From Aquisalinus sp. (GTDB taxonomy: Bacteria; Pseudomonadota; Alphaproteobacteria; Caulobacterales; Parvularculaceae), in assembly GCA_022763115.1 (NCBI GenBank), contig JALEGJ010000151.1, positions 1 through 34,250 of the forward strand: DNA of 34,250 bases. The letters are read 5' to 3'. Below are positions 27,052 through 34,250 of the stretch, in pieces. A program made the translations under genes and the position numbers. How positions within the stretch are numbered: the first letter of the stretch is position 1; every line of letters begins with the position of its first letter. The notes under the pieces were generated by a model. The model was not told the origin of the DNA and did no database searches. It was given only the letters and a program-made list of their open reading frames with translations.

Positions 27052-27073
27052 CGTTAAATGTGATATACTAACG
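27052..27073 (+). promoter_or_regulatory. Promoter and weak inverted repeat before the second His-rich protein
   Basis: TATACT (27064-27069) is a good -10; TTGCCC, 15 bases upstream, is a poor -35. CGTTA (27052-27056) and TAACG (27069-27073) are inverted around it. This is not a convincing Zur box, but the position would suit a repressor. Confidence 0.35.
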
Positions 27074-27099
27074 AAATTCCTGAGAATAAGGGGACGCCC

Positions 27100-27435
27100 G
27101 TGGGGCGCATTTGGGCATATCTGTTTGTAACGCTTTTTGTCGCATTCCAGACATATGCGGCAACGCATAGCCATGACCTTTTACCCAATTCTGCGGAACA
27201 TCATCACATTTATGCTGAAAACCATGAACCGGGGGATGGACAGGACGAGGACTTTCATCTCGTAATTGACTGTACCGTATGCAAAATTGCCTCGGCGGAA
27301 GATGAGCTCGTTACCCCGTCAAGTCCTCCGCTATTCAGCTTGTTGCACACTGCCAATGCGGGTGCAGAACATTGGGGTGAGCCACGGCGCCAGGCAATGA
27401 GTCTGACGCATGCACGGGCACCCCCTCTTTCCTGA
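27100..27435 (+). CDS. Small exported His-rich, CxxC protein (DUF2946-like) before TonB receptor
   Basis: The 111-residue product has a hydrophobic N-terminus (residues 5-20), histidines in THSHD and EHHHIYAENHE (22-42), a CxxC at 58-61 (DCTVCK), and ends ARAPPLS. It parallels the protein at 15461-15760 in its signal region, His/acid cluster, cysteine followed by a short acidic stretch, and ARAPP end. Start is GTG at 27100 with AAGGGGA 6 bases upstream. It lies 118 bases before the second TonB receptor. A metal-handling role on the periplasmic side is inferred. Confidence 0.68.
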   Translation: MGRIWAYLFVTLFVAFQTYAATHSHDLLPNSAEHHHIYAENHEPGDGQDEDFHLVIDCTVCKIASAEDELVTPSSPPLFSLLHTANAGAEHWGEPRRQAMSLTHARAPPLS

Positions 27436-27553
27436 AAACATCACACTTCGCCGAATAGTTTTCGGCACAAGTCTCACTGAATAAACTGAAGCAGAGCGTG
27501 GTTTTGAAACTCCACGTCCTTTGCGTTGTGTACTGTAATCAAGGAATTGAGAA

Positions 27554-29740
27554 ATGAAACTGACCAAAATCACGAGCCTGCTGTTGAGCAGCGCTGCTTT
27601 CGGCTCTACCGCAATCGCCTTCACCCCGTCTGCAATCGCCCAGAGTGGCGACGATGAAGCATCTTCAAACGACACTGTCGTGGTTATCGGCACGCGCCAG
27701 GCTTATCGCGGTGAGTTTGACCCGCTGGAGATCCCGCAAGCAGATCAACTTATAGATGCGGAGCTGCTGGAAAATGCCGGGGCACTTGACCTCAATCAGG
27801 CACTGGACCTTTCTGCGTCTGTTGCGCGCCAGAATAACTTTGGGGGGCTCTGGAACAGCTTTTCTATCCGTGGCTTCTCGGGCGATACCAACCTGCCAAG
27901 CGGCTTTCTGGTCAACGGCTTTAATGCCGGGCGCGGGCGCGGTGGGCCTCGTGATCTGGTCGGCATAGAATCTGTTGAAGTCCTTAAAGGGCCTCGCGCT
28001 GCCCTGTTTGGGCGTGGAGAGCCGGGTGGTACGGTGAACCTCGTCACCAAGCGTCCACAGTTCGGAACAGGCGGTTACATTCGCGGCACTATTGGCAGCT
28101 GGGATCAATACCGCGCCGAAGGTGATTACCAGACCGTTCTGGGAGATACTGGTAACTTCGGTCTGCGCCTGGTCGGCTATTACGAGGATGCTGAAAGTTT
28201 CAGAGAAACTGTCGAAACCCAGAAGATGGGCTTTTATCCGTCCGCTACGTGGGTCGCTTCCGACGATACGGTCATGACGTACGAACTTGAATATACCGCC
28301 TACGAACTGCCGTTTGATCGTGGTGTTGTCTTCTCGGAAGATTTTGGATTCTCACCGCGCGAGGTATTTGTTGGTGAAAACGTACCGATTGAAACTAAAG
28401 TCGTCGGGCATCAATTCGAGGCCGAACACGACTTTAACGAAAACTGGAGTTTCCTCGGCGGGCTGGGGTATCGTGAAACCAGCCTGGAAGGCGATGCGTT
28501 CGAGCCACAATTCGGCTCACGCCAGACGTTTTTTCAGGATGGAGAAACGATCTCGCGCTTCTTCAGGTCCCGCGATTTTGAGTCGGACTATCTAGTCCTG
28601 CGCGGCGAGATCGCTGGTGAATTCCAAACCGGCGACCTGCGCCATCGCCTGATTATCGGTGCCGACTATGATGAGTTTGATAACACCCTCAACATTGACC
28701 GTTATCGGACAAGGTTTTCTGGCGACATCAATAACCCGACAGAAGAGGAAATTTTCACGCACCTTCTCCTGAACGTGAATAATCCTGTGTACGGTATAAA
28801 CCTGAACCCGCCTGCGACACCAAACACGCGCCGCAACGAAGTCTTGCAAGGTTACGGGATCTATATTCAGGATCAAATTGACCTGACAGATAAGCTGCAG
28901 ATCCGGATTGGTGCACGCTTTGATGATTTCGAGCAGGATCTGACCGATTTCGACAATCCGACCCGGAAATCGTCGGATGATCGCGTTTCACCGCAATTTG
29001 GCGCTGTCTACCGTGTCAATGACGGCTTCAGCTTCTACGCTTCCTATGGGGAGGGCTACCGTCAACAGACAGGTGCTGATTTTGCAGGAAATCAATTTGA
29101 GCCAAACATTACCGAGTCTGCAGAAATCGGTTTCAAGGCTGATCTGGGCGAATTTTATGACAGTGTTGACGGCTCTATCGGTGTCACGGTCTTCCAAATC
29201 GATCAGAGCAACTTTCTCGTGAACGACGACAGACCTGAAGCGCAGGGAGGCTTCTTCCTGTTTACCGCAGGCGAGGCAGAAAGCACGGGCCTCGAGTTTG
29301 ACGCCAATCTCGAGTTTGAGAATGATCTCAGCCTCTGGGTTTCATATGCTTATATTGACGCCGAGTTCACCAACAGCTTTGCTGATGCGGATGGTTTCGG
29401 GTTCACCATTGATGCCGGTGACCCGCTCATCAACTCACCAGAAAACCAGCTGAATGTGCAGGTTGCCAAGGACTTTGATGTCAATGAAATGCCTGCCACT
29501 GTTGGTGGCGGTCTGCTTTACGTTGATGAACGTAATAGCTTTGTCGGCTCAGACTTTACCCTGCCGGACTACACTACCGTACGGGTGTTCGGCGAAGTGG
29601 AAGTTACTGACGGGCTCACCGTTCGTCTGGATGTGGACAATCTCTTTGATGAGACGTTCTATACGAACTCATTCGCAAACGTCTGGGTTGAACCGGGTAC
29701 GCCGCGTCGTTTCCGCGTTTCTGCGACTTACAACTTCTAA
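27554..29740 (+). CDS. TonB-dependent receptor (siderophore-type)
   Basis: This is a 728-residue outer-membrane receptor. It has a signal peptide (likely cut at SAIAQ, residue 30), a plug domain with SFSIRGFSGDTNLPSGFLVN and ESVEVLKGPRAALFGRGEPG, and a barrel ending in the aromatic SATYNF. The barrel repeats (YIQDQIDLTDKLQIRIGARF, FSFYASYGEGYR) match the ferric-siderophore receptor group (FhuA/FoxA-like). It lacks the poly-His and poly-Glu insertions of the ZnuD-like receptor. AAGGA lies 8 bases before the ATG. Siderophore, zincophore or other metallophore uptake are all possible; the DUF1826 and His-rich neighbours favour zinc starvation. Confidence 0.9.
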   Translation: MKLTKITSLLLSSAAFGSTAIAFTPSAIAQSGDDEASSNDTVVVIGTRQAYRGEFDPLEIPQADQLIDAELLENAGALDLNQALDLSASVARQNNFGGLWNSFSIRGFSGDTNLPSGFLVNGFNAGRGRGGPRDLVGIESVEVLKGPRAALFGRGEPGGTVNLVTKRPQFGTGGYIRGTIGSWDQYRAEGDYQTVLGDTGNFGLRLVGYYEDAESFRETVETQKMGFYPSATWVASDDTVMTYELEYTAYELPFDRGVVFSEDFGFSPREVFVGENVPIETKVVGHQFEAEHDFNENWSFLGGLGYRETSLEGDAFEPQFGSRQTFFQDGETISRFFRSRDFESDYLVLRGEIAGEFQTGDLRHRLIIGADYDEFDNTLNIDRYRTRFSGDINNPTEEEIFTHLLLNVNNPVYGINLNPPATPNTRRNEVLQGYGIYIQDQIDLTDKLQIRIGARFDDFEQDLTDFDNPTRKSSDDRVSPQFGAVYRVNDGFSFYASYGEGYRQQTGADFAGNQFEPNITESAEIGFKADLGEFYDSVDGSIGVTVFQIDQSNFLVNDDRPEAQGGFFLFTAGEAESTGLEFDANLEFENDLSLWVSYAYIDAEFTNSFADADGFGFTIDAGDPLINSPENQLNVQVAKDFDVNEMPATVGGGLLYVDERNSFVGSDFTLPDYTTVRVFGEVEVTDGLTVRLDVDNLFDETFYTNSFANVWVEPGTPRRFRVSATYNF

Positions 29741-29749
29741 TAACAAATT

Positions 29750-29780
29750 CGGGCGCCGGTTGAAATCGGCGCCCGTTTTT
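29750..29780 (+). terminator. Rho-independent terminator of the second TonB receptor
   Basis: CGGGCGCCG and CGGCGCCCG form a perfect 9-base stem with an 8-base loop, followed by five T. It separates the receptor transcript from the ABC operon. Confidence 0.93.
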
Positions 29781-29923
29781 GACTTCAAGGGCTCGTCTCA
29801 TGAAATCACCAATTTCGAGCTTTTTCAAAAACCAAGGCTGAGACATGGGAAGCGTAACTAACTCAAGATCAAGAGTTACCTTGATTAAATATTTATTCGA
29901 TACGGTTTCGGTGTTTGTACCTT

Positions 29924-29952
29924 TTACTGGGTGTAAATATAGTCAGTATAAC
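29924..29952 (+). promoter_or_regulatory. ABC operon promoter
   Basis: TTACTG (29924-29929) and TATAAC (29947-29952) are 17 bases apart, about 33 bases before the ABC ATPase ATG. A small inverted repeat (ATCAAG and CTTGAT, 29868-29885) lies upstream. No Zur-like palindrome is visible. Confidence 0.6.
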
Positions 29953-29984
29953 TCCTAACAAACTATTCACTACAGAGATTACTC

Positions 29985-30701
29985 ATGACAGAAATAGCCC
30001 TTAAAGCCGACTCTCTCAGCGTCTCCAGAGGGAGGGTGCCTGTCCTGTCAGACATCACCTTTGATGTCAGTGTTGGCGAGGTGTTCGCACTCCTTGGCGG
30101 GAACGGTGCCGGGAAATCAACCACCCTGCTGACATTCCTTGGCTTTCTGCCGCCCCGCTCTGGCAGCGTTACAGTGCTCAACAAGCCGGTTACGCAGAAT
30201 GTCGAATTCGTCCGGCAAAAGTCAGCCTACCTGCCAGAGGCGGCCAATCTTTATCCGCACCTGAATGCCCGTGAGAACATCAAATACTTTCTGTCACTTG
30301 CGAAAGTTCCACGCAGCGCTTCCGATATTGAGGCAGCCCTTGATGAAGTCAGTCTCGCAACAGAAGCAAGAGGAAGGCGCTTGTCGTCCTATTCCAAGGG
30401 TATGCGCCAGAAAGTGGCGATTTCGCTGGCGATTTTGCGTCAGGCGCCCGTTCTGTTTCTGGACGAGCCTACATCCGGCCTGGACCCTGTCGCGATTGAT
30501 GAGTTCAATCAGTTGATTACGAAACTGTCAGCAGCAGGAACGACTGTGCTGATGGTAACCCACGATGTTTACGGCGCATGTCAGATTGCCGGACGTGTCG
30601 GCCTGCTGAAAGCTGGCTCTCTGGTCGGTGTATTTGAAGCACCAGAAGGCGGGCAAATTTCGCCTGAAGAAGTGCATCGCGCCTTTGCCGAGGGGGCGTA
30701 A
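29985..30701 (+). CDS. ABC transporter ATP-binding protein
   Basis: The 238-residue protein is a complete ABC ATPase: Walker A GGNGAGKST near residues 38-46, Q-loop region VRQKSAYLPE, signature SYSKGMRQKVAISLA near 133, Walker B PVLFLDEPTSGLDP near 158, and the H-loop VTHDV. The YSKGM signature and YLPEAANLYPHL are typical of ABC-2 exporters of the NatA/CcmA type. It is followed after 3 bases by the first permease and should energise both permeases as a heterodimer. Confidence 0.95.
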   Translation: MTEIALKADSLSVSRGRVPVLSDITFDVSVGEVFALLGGNGAGKSTTLLTFLGFLPPRSGSVTVLNKPVTQNVEFVRQKSAYLPEAANLYPHLNARENIKYFLSLAKVPRSASDIEAALDEVSLATEARGRRLSSYSKGMRQKVAISLAILRQAPVLFLDEPTSGLDPVAIDEFNQLITKLSAAGTTVLMVTHDVYGACQIAGRVGLLKAGSLVGVFEAPEGGQISPEEVHRAFAEGA

Positions 30702-30704
30702 ATC

Positions 30705-32144
30705 ATGCAGTCATTGCTTATTATAGCTTCAGATGAATGGCGTTATTGGTCGCGATCAAAACTCGGGGCCGCTGCAGCCATACTGGCTTTTATCCTGATT
30801 TGTGTCTCTGTCTTCGCAACCACCAATCAGGTAGCGGCAGAAAAGGAAACACGCGAAGCTCTTCAACTTAAAGCCGAAGAAATTTTTCGCAGCCAGCCAG
30901 ATCGTCACCCGCACCGGATGGTACATTATGGCCATTATGTCTTCCGCACACCGGCACCGCTTGCAAAACTGGACCCAGGTGTTGATCCGTATACAGGTAC
31001 CGCAATTTTCCTCGAAGGCCATCGACAAAACTCCGCTACATTTTCTGCAAGCTATGATGGCGCCCAAGCCGGACCATTTGCACGCCTGACACCTGCCTTG
31101 GCCTATCAACTCCTGGTCCCTCTCATTCTCATCATAGTCGGGTTTGGGGCTGTTTCCCGCGAACGCGAGGCCGAGACCGATCGGCAATTGGTGACCTCCG
31201 GCGTTACGCCGGTTGAGATATGGGGAGGCAAAACCATCGCGCTTGCTGCACTGGCCGCATTGCTTCTGATCCCAATGCTTTTCGGCGTCGCTCTTTCAGG
31301 AGGGGCTCCAGCCGTGAGTGCGGCCTTTCTGGGCAGCTATATAATATACCTGCTGATCTGGATTTTAATGATCTCTGGTGCGTCGGCCTGGTGCAAGCGC
31401 CCCTCGACCGCTTTACTGGTCTTGCTGTCGGCATGGATAGCATTGTCCGTGCTTGCGCCAAGGATGGTGGCAAGTGCCGCAAACATTGCGATCCCCAGCG
31501 CCAGCCAGATTGAAGCTGACATGGATGTACTCGTTGCCTTGCGCGAAGTGGGAGACGGGCATAATGCAAATGATCCGGCGTTCGCTCGCCTGCGAGCCAA
31601 CCTGCTTGAACAATACGACGTCGAGACGGTTGAGGAATTGCCGATCAACTTTCGAGGAATGGTGGCCAAAACATCAGAAGAGCAACTGACTGCTATCCTG
31701 AATGAATACGCGGAGAAGCGCATGACACAACAAGTCGCGCAAACGGATTTTGTCCGGGCACTATCCTTTTTCTCTCCGTTCATAGCGCTTCAATCAGCGT
31801 CGATGACAGCAGCTGGAACGGACATCCGAACGCATCACAGGTTTTTGCGCGAAGCCGAGGCCGCGCGCTACGAATTTGTACAAGGCTTGAACGATGCTCA
31901 CGTCGAAAAACTTTCCTATGCTGATGACCTCAACCGAAACACGAGCAAAGAAGCATGGCGAAAAGCGCGCGTTAGTTCGGAGAACTGGCGTGTCCTTCAG
32001 GATTTCAGGTTTTCGCCTGATACTGCGAGCGAGCGAATTTCACGGATGGGCTTAACTGTCGGCGTTTTGTTCGGCTGGGCTCTGGTCATGGGCGGGATCG
32101 GCTTTATCGGTGCCCGGAGACTGTCGGAGGTGAAAAATGGATAA
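30705..32144 (+). CDS. ABC-2 type permease, DUF3526-like
   Basis: The 479-residue protein has a first membrane segment at about 18-38, a large extracytoplasmic part to about 130, then five or so segments (130-150, 168-190, 205-225, 235-255) and a last one near 452-472. The stretch FGAVSREREAETDRQLVTSG after the second segment is the ABC-2 coupling-loop pattern. A long soluble part at about 265-440 lies before the last segment. It overlaps the next permease gene by 8 bases. Together they look like a two-permease ABC-2 transporter; cargo is unknown. Confidence 0.85.
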   Translation: MQSLLIIASDEWRYWSRSKLGAAAAILAFILICVSVFATTNQVAAEKETREALQLKAEEIFRSQPDRHPHRMVHYGHYVFRTPAPLAKLDPGVDPYTGTAIFLEGHRQNSATFSASYDGAQAGPFARLTPALAYQLLVPLILIIVGFGAVSREREAETDRQLVTSGVTPVEIWGGKTIALAALAALLLIPMLFGVALSGGAPAVSAAFLGSYIIYLLIWILMISGASAWCKRPSTALLVLLSAWIALSVLAPRMVASAANIAIPSASQIEADMDVLVALREVGDGHNANDPAFARLRANLLEQYDVETVEELPINFRGMVAKTSEEQLTAILNEYAEKRMTQQVAQTDFVRALSFFSPFIALQSASMTAAGTDIRTHHRFLREAEAARYEFVQGLNDAHVEKLSYADDLNRNTSKEAWRKARVSSENWRVLQDFRFSPDTASERISRMGLTVGVLFGWALVMGGIGFIGARRLSEVKNG

Positions 32145-33393
32145 TATCATCCGAGAACTTCGTTTTTCCCTGCGCGATCCCGTTGTTGCGCTAACACTCC
32201 TGGTAGGTGTTTTGTTGTCGGCCTTCACGGTGTTTAGTGGTCTGAAAGAGGTCGATACAGAACGGGCTCAAATTGAGCGCGTCAAGCAGATGGTAGACGA
32301 TGATCGCACCTACGCTCTCGCAGACCAAAGCGATGCGGGTGGCGCGGCTTACTATGCTTTCCACTTTACCTATGCGCCCCCTTCGGATCTGGCATTCGCC
32401 GCCCGGGGTGTTCGGGACGACTTACCCTGGAAGCATCGTATCCGGATGCTTGCGCTTGAAGGGCAGATTTATGAGACAGATGCTGGCAATCCAGAGCTGT
32501 CACGGATCGGCAAGTTTGATTTCGCTTTCTTTGCGGCATTTTTGCTACCGCTTCTGATGATCCTTCTCCTGCATGATTTGAAAGCTGCCGAGGTTCGGAA
32601 TAACCGATGGGCTTTTTTGTCGGCAACAGGTGGTGACGGCGGGCGCCTCCTGTTGAGCCGTGCCGTGCTTCGAGCGATCCTGTTATTCGCCTGCATTATT
32701 ACGCCTTTCTTGGCAGGCGTGATTGTCAGCACGGCCAGCCTGATGAGTGCTGTGGTCGTTTGCGCGGTTATCGGATTGAATTTGGCGTTTTGGCTGGTTC
32801 TGTCCTTGTTTACCACAAGCCGGATACAATCCGGGCCAACTGCAGCAGCGTTGCTGCTCGGCGCGTGGTTCACGCTCACCGTCGCCTTGCCTGTCGGCGG
32901 AAAACTCATGGTTGAACAGTCGGTTCCCGTACCGATGGGCGGCGAAATCCTCCTCACCCAGCGGGAGGCCGTGAATGATGCATGGGACCTCCCGCGCGAG
33001 GCAACCCTGAAGCCGTTTTACGAGCGCCACCCCGAATGGGCCAACGCCGAGCCTGTCAGCGAAGGCTTTGATTGGTACTGGTATTATGCGTTTCAGCAAG
33101 TCGGCGACCAAACCGTAGAGAGCATGTCCGAAGCCTTGCGCGATGGTGTAGCCGAACGGGACAAAGCCATGGCGATGATCGCCCTGACGTCACCACCCTT
33201 ACTCGTTGACCGCGTGATGTCACAACTGGCGATGACCGATATTGCCGCGTTCCAATCTTACGACCAATGCGTCCGGGATTTCCATGCAGCTCTGCGCGCT
33301 TTCCACTATCCGATGCTGTTCGGGGGGAAGGAGTATTCTGCGGAAGCAATGAAGGAGCTCCCGACGTTTAGGCCCTGTGCGTCCAATAGTTGA
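32137..33393 (+). CDS. ABC-2 type permease, DUF3526-like
   Basis: The 418-residue second permease has the same plan: a segment at about 14-32, a soluble region, then segments near 130-148, 172-195, 200-222 and 230-250, with LLLHDLKAAEVRNNRWAFLS as the coupling-loop equivalent. Its C-terminal 165 residues are soluble with no final membrane segment visible, unlike the first permease. The ATG overlaps the first permease stop region by 8 bases, so translation is coupled. DUF3526 permeases occur in pairs with one ATPase. Confidence 0.85.
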   Translation: MDNIIRELRFSLRDPVVALTLLVGVLLSAFTVFSGLKEVDTERAQIERVKQMVDDDRTYALADQSDAGGAAYYAFHFTYAPPSDLAFAARGVRDDLPWKHRIRMLALEGQIYETDAGNPELSRIGKFDFAFFAAFLLPLLMILLLHDLKAAEVRNNRWAFLSATGGDGGRLLLSRAVLRAILLFACIITPFLAGVIVSTASLMSAVVVCAVIGLNLAFWLVLSLFTTSRIQSGPTAAALLLGAWFTLTVALPVGGKLMVEQSVPVPMGGEILLTQREAVNDAWDLPREATLKPFYERHPEWANAEPVSEGFDWYWYYAFQQVGDQTVESMSEALRDGVAERDKAMAMIALTSPPLLVDRVMSQLAMTDIAAFQSYDQCVRDFHAALRAFHYPMLFGGKEYSAEAMKELPTFRPCASNS

Positions 33394-33411
33394 GATTGTC
33401 AAACACGCGCC

Positions 33412-34071
33412 GTGGATTTGAAGATTATGGTAGCTATTCTGGAACCGGCAAAACCAGTCAGGGGGCGTAATAGTCGTCCTATTATCGAAGGTACGTCTAC
33501 GGAAGTTCTCGACAAGGTTTTGCGCCCTGCCACCGGCCTTGCTATTTGGCGCAGACAGCTCTCACCTGCTGTAGCCGCTGCTGCCCGAGGTCTGTGCGAT
33601 AAGCTGGTATGTGAGACTTACTCTTTGCCTGCTGCTCAGGCAGATACCTTCAATAAAAAGACTTCGCTGCAACTTTTACCTGACGACATTATTGAGGACT
33701 TGCACACACTCATGAGGTTGTATCGCGGCATCACAAAGGCGGACCGGGTTTCACTCCGACTGGAAACAGTAACGGATGATGGCTGTCGACGCTTTCACAT
33801 CGACAATGTGCCATACCGTATGGTGACAACTTATTGCGGCATGGGAACACAATGGGTTTTACCAGGTGATGAACAAGCTGCGTCGGTCCAACAGGAAAAC
33901 TATGCCGGGGAACTTGGCACGTTGCACGAAGGGGATGTCGCCTTGTTTCGGGGAAAGAAATCCGTGGGACACGGCGTACTCCACCGCTCCCCTCAATTAC
34001 CAGCAGGTGCCAGGCGACTGGTTTGTGTGATTGACGCAATAAAGAAAACTCAACCCATGACCCACGAATAA
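33412..34071 (+). CDS. DUF1826 protein with a 2OG-Fe(II) oxygenase-like HxD...H...R signature
   Basis: The 219-residue protein matches DUF1826 (CRRFHIDNVPYRMVTTYCGM, GTQW, EGDVALFRG, HRSPQLPAGARRLVCVID), a family linked by genome context to Zur regulons and COG0523 metal chaperones. The conserved residues fall in the order H129-x-D131, Y141, H191, R201, with a typical 60-residue HxD to H spacing and R ten residues after H. That is the pattern of 2-oxoglutarate/Fe(II) oxygenases, so the protein may be a DSBH enzyme. Start GTG at 33412 or ATG at 33427; neither has a clear ribosome site. It lies 18 bases after the permease gene and probably belongs to that operon. Confidence 0.85.
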   Translation: MDLKIMVAILEPAKPVRGRNSRPIIEGTSTEVLDKVLRPATGLAIWRRQLSPAVAAAARGLCDKLVCETYSLPAAQADTFNKKTSLQLLPDDIIEDLHTLMRLYRGITKADRVSLRLETVTDDGCRRFHIDNVPYRMVTTYCGMGTQWVLPGDEQAASVQQENYAGELGTLHEGDVALFRGKKSVGHGVLHRSPQLPAGARRLVCVIDAIKKTQPMTHE

Positions 34072-34156
34072 TCTGCCTAAAGTGTGGAATAAAATGTGGG
34101 ATGCGGCCCGGTTAGTGGCAAATAATACAAATTTTTCAATGTGTTATCAGGTCATC

Positions 34157-34247
34157 TGGCGGACAGAGAGGGATTCGAACCCTCGAGACGGAGTTACCGC
34201 CTACACGCGTTCCAGGCGTGCGCCTTCGACCACTCGGCCACCTGCCC
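34157..34247 (-). tRNA. tRNA-Ser (anticodon GGA), CCA encoded
   Basis: Read leftward, the gene starts GGGCAGGTGGCCGAGTGG, has anticodon stem CACGC/GCGTG with loop CTGGAAC (GGA, reading UCC and UCU), a long variable arm (GGCGGTAACTCCGTC), the T-loop GGTTCGAATCC and ends CCGCCA. The acceptor stem has G-U pairs at positions 3 and 7. Ninety-one bases with CCA is normal for a class II serine tRNA. Confidence 0.97.
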
Positions 34248-34250
34248 TTA

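Larger units (their letters stand above)
26621..27099. other. 479-base intergenic region between the flavoprotein and the second zinc-type locus
   Basis: It must hold the leftward flavoprotein promoter and the rightward one for the small His-rich protein. Two CCCGGG sites at 26685-26690 and 26714-26719 could pair. Otherwise it is AT-richer than its surroundings. A leftward frame at 26836-27018 (60 codons, MALRFASAATNQFGMVMSDD to YDDLL) is the best coding candidate in it; I recognise no family and rate it low. Confidence 0.5.

Noticed and set aside
34157-34247. tRNA-Ser as an attachment site for an island covering 27-34 kb
   Set aside because: By eye I found no repeat of the tRNA 3' end and no integrase in the window; the right side is not visible.

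Overview
The window looks like a chromosomal segment of an alphaproteobacterium, probably a TonB-receptor-rich, Caulobacter/Hyphomonas/Parvularcula-like lineage. The evidence is the gene order mutM-rpsT-dnaA plus dnaN-recF-gyrB, a LexA box of the alphaproteobacterial GTTC-N7-GTTC type, and a SAM-II riboswitch in front of metX. Genus cannot be read from the sequence. There are no insertion sequences, phage genes or CRISPR arrays.

Region 1 (0-12.4 kb): a SulP anion transporter faces a long leftward replication and repair block: mutM, rpsT, a 0.7 kb AT-rich gap that may hold oriC, dnaA, dnaN, recF, a Fic gene broken by one in-frame stop, a small membrane protein, gyrB and a GYF-AIM24 protein. 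A LexA box lies upstream of mutM inside two opposed promoters. The rightward one could drive a short SOS transcript.

Region 2 (12.4-15.3 kb): an ArnT-like glycosyltransferase and a DPM1/ArnC-like GT2 form a leftward pair for lipid-linked sugar transfer to the envelope.

Region 3 (15.4-18.0 kb): a possible Zur operator, a small His-rich exported protein and a ZnuD-like TonB-dependent receptor with a His6 tract and long Glu tracts form a zinc-uptake module.

Region 4 (18.0-26.6 kb): metX-metB under a SAM-II riboswitch; a divergent ArsR-SRPBCC-DUF4287 operon whose 38-bp palindromic operator covers the start codon; two GNAT acetyltransferases; a DoxX-like protein; and a leftward operon of a cNMP-binding/thioredoxin-reductase-like flavoprotein, an IscU-like protein, yidD and an exported SnoaL-like protein.

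Region 5 (27.0-34.1 kb): a second small His-rich protein with a CxxC and the same ARAPP C-terminus precedes a second TonB-dependent receptor. It is followed by an ABC-2 transporter (one ATPase, two DUF3526-type permeases) and a DUF1826 protein that carries what looks like a 2OG-Fe(II) oxygenase HxD...H...R signature. I read this as a metal-starvation locus, probably zinc. A tRNA-Ser(GGA) on the minus strand closes the window.

The most unusual items are the repeated His-rich/ARAPP protein plus TonB receptor pairing, the DUF1826 oxygenase signature, the interrupted Fic gene next to gyrB, and the LexA-controlled bidirectional promoter.
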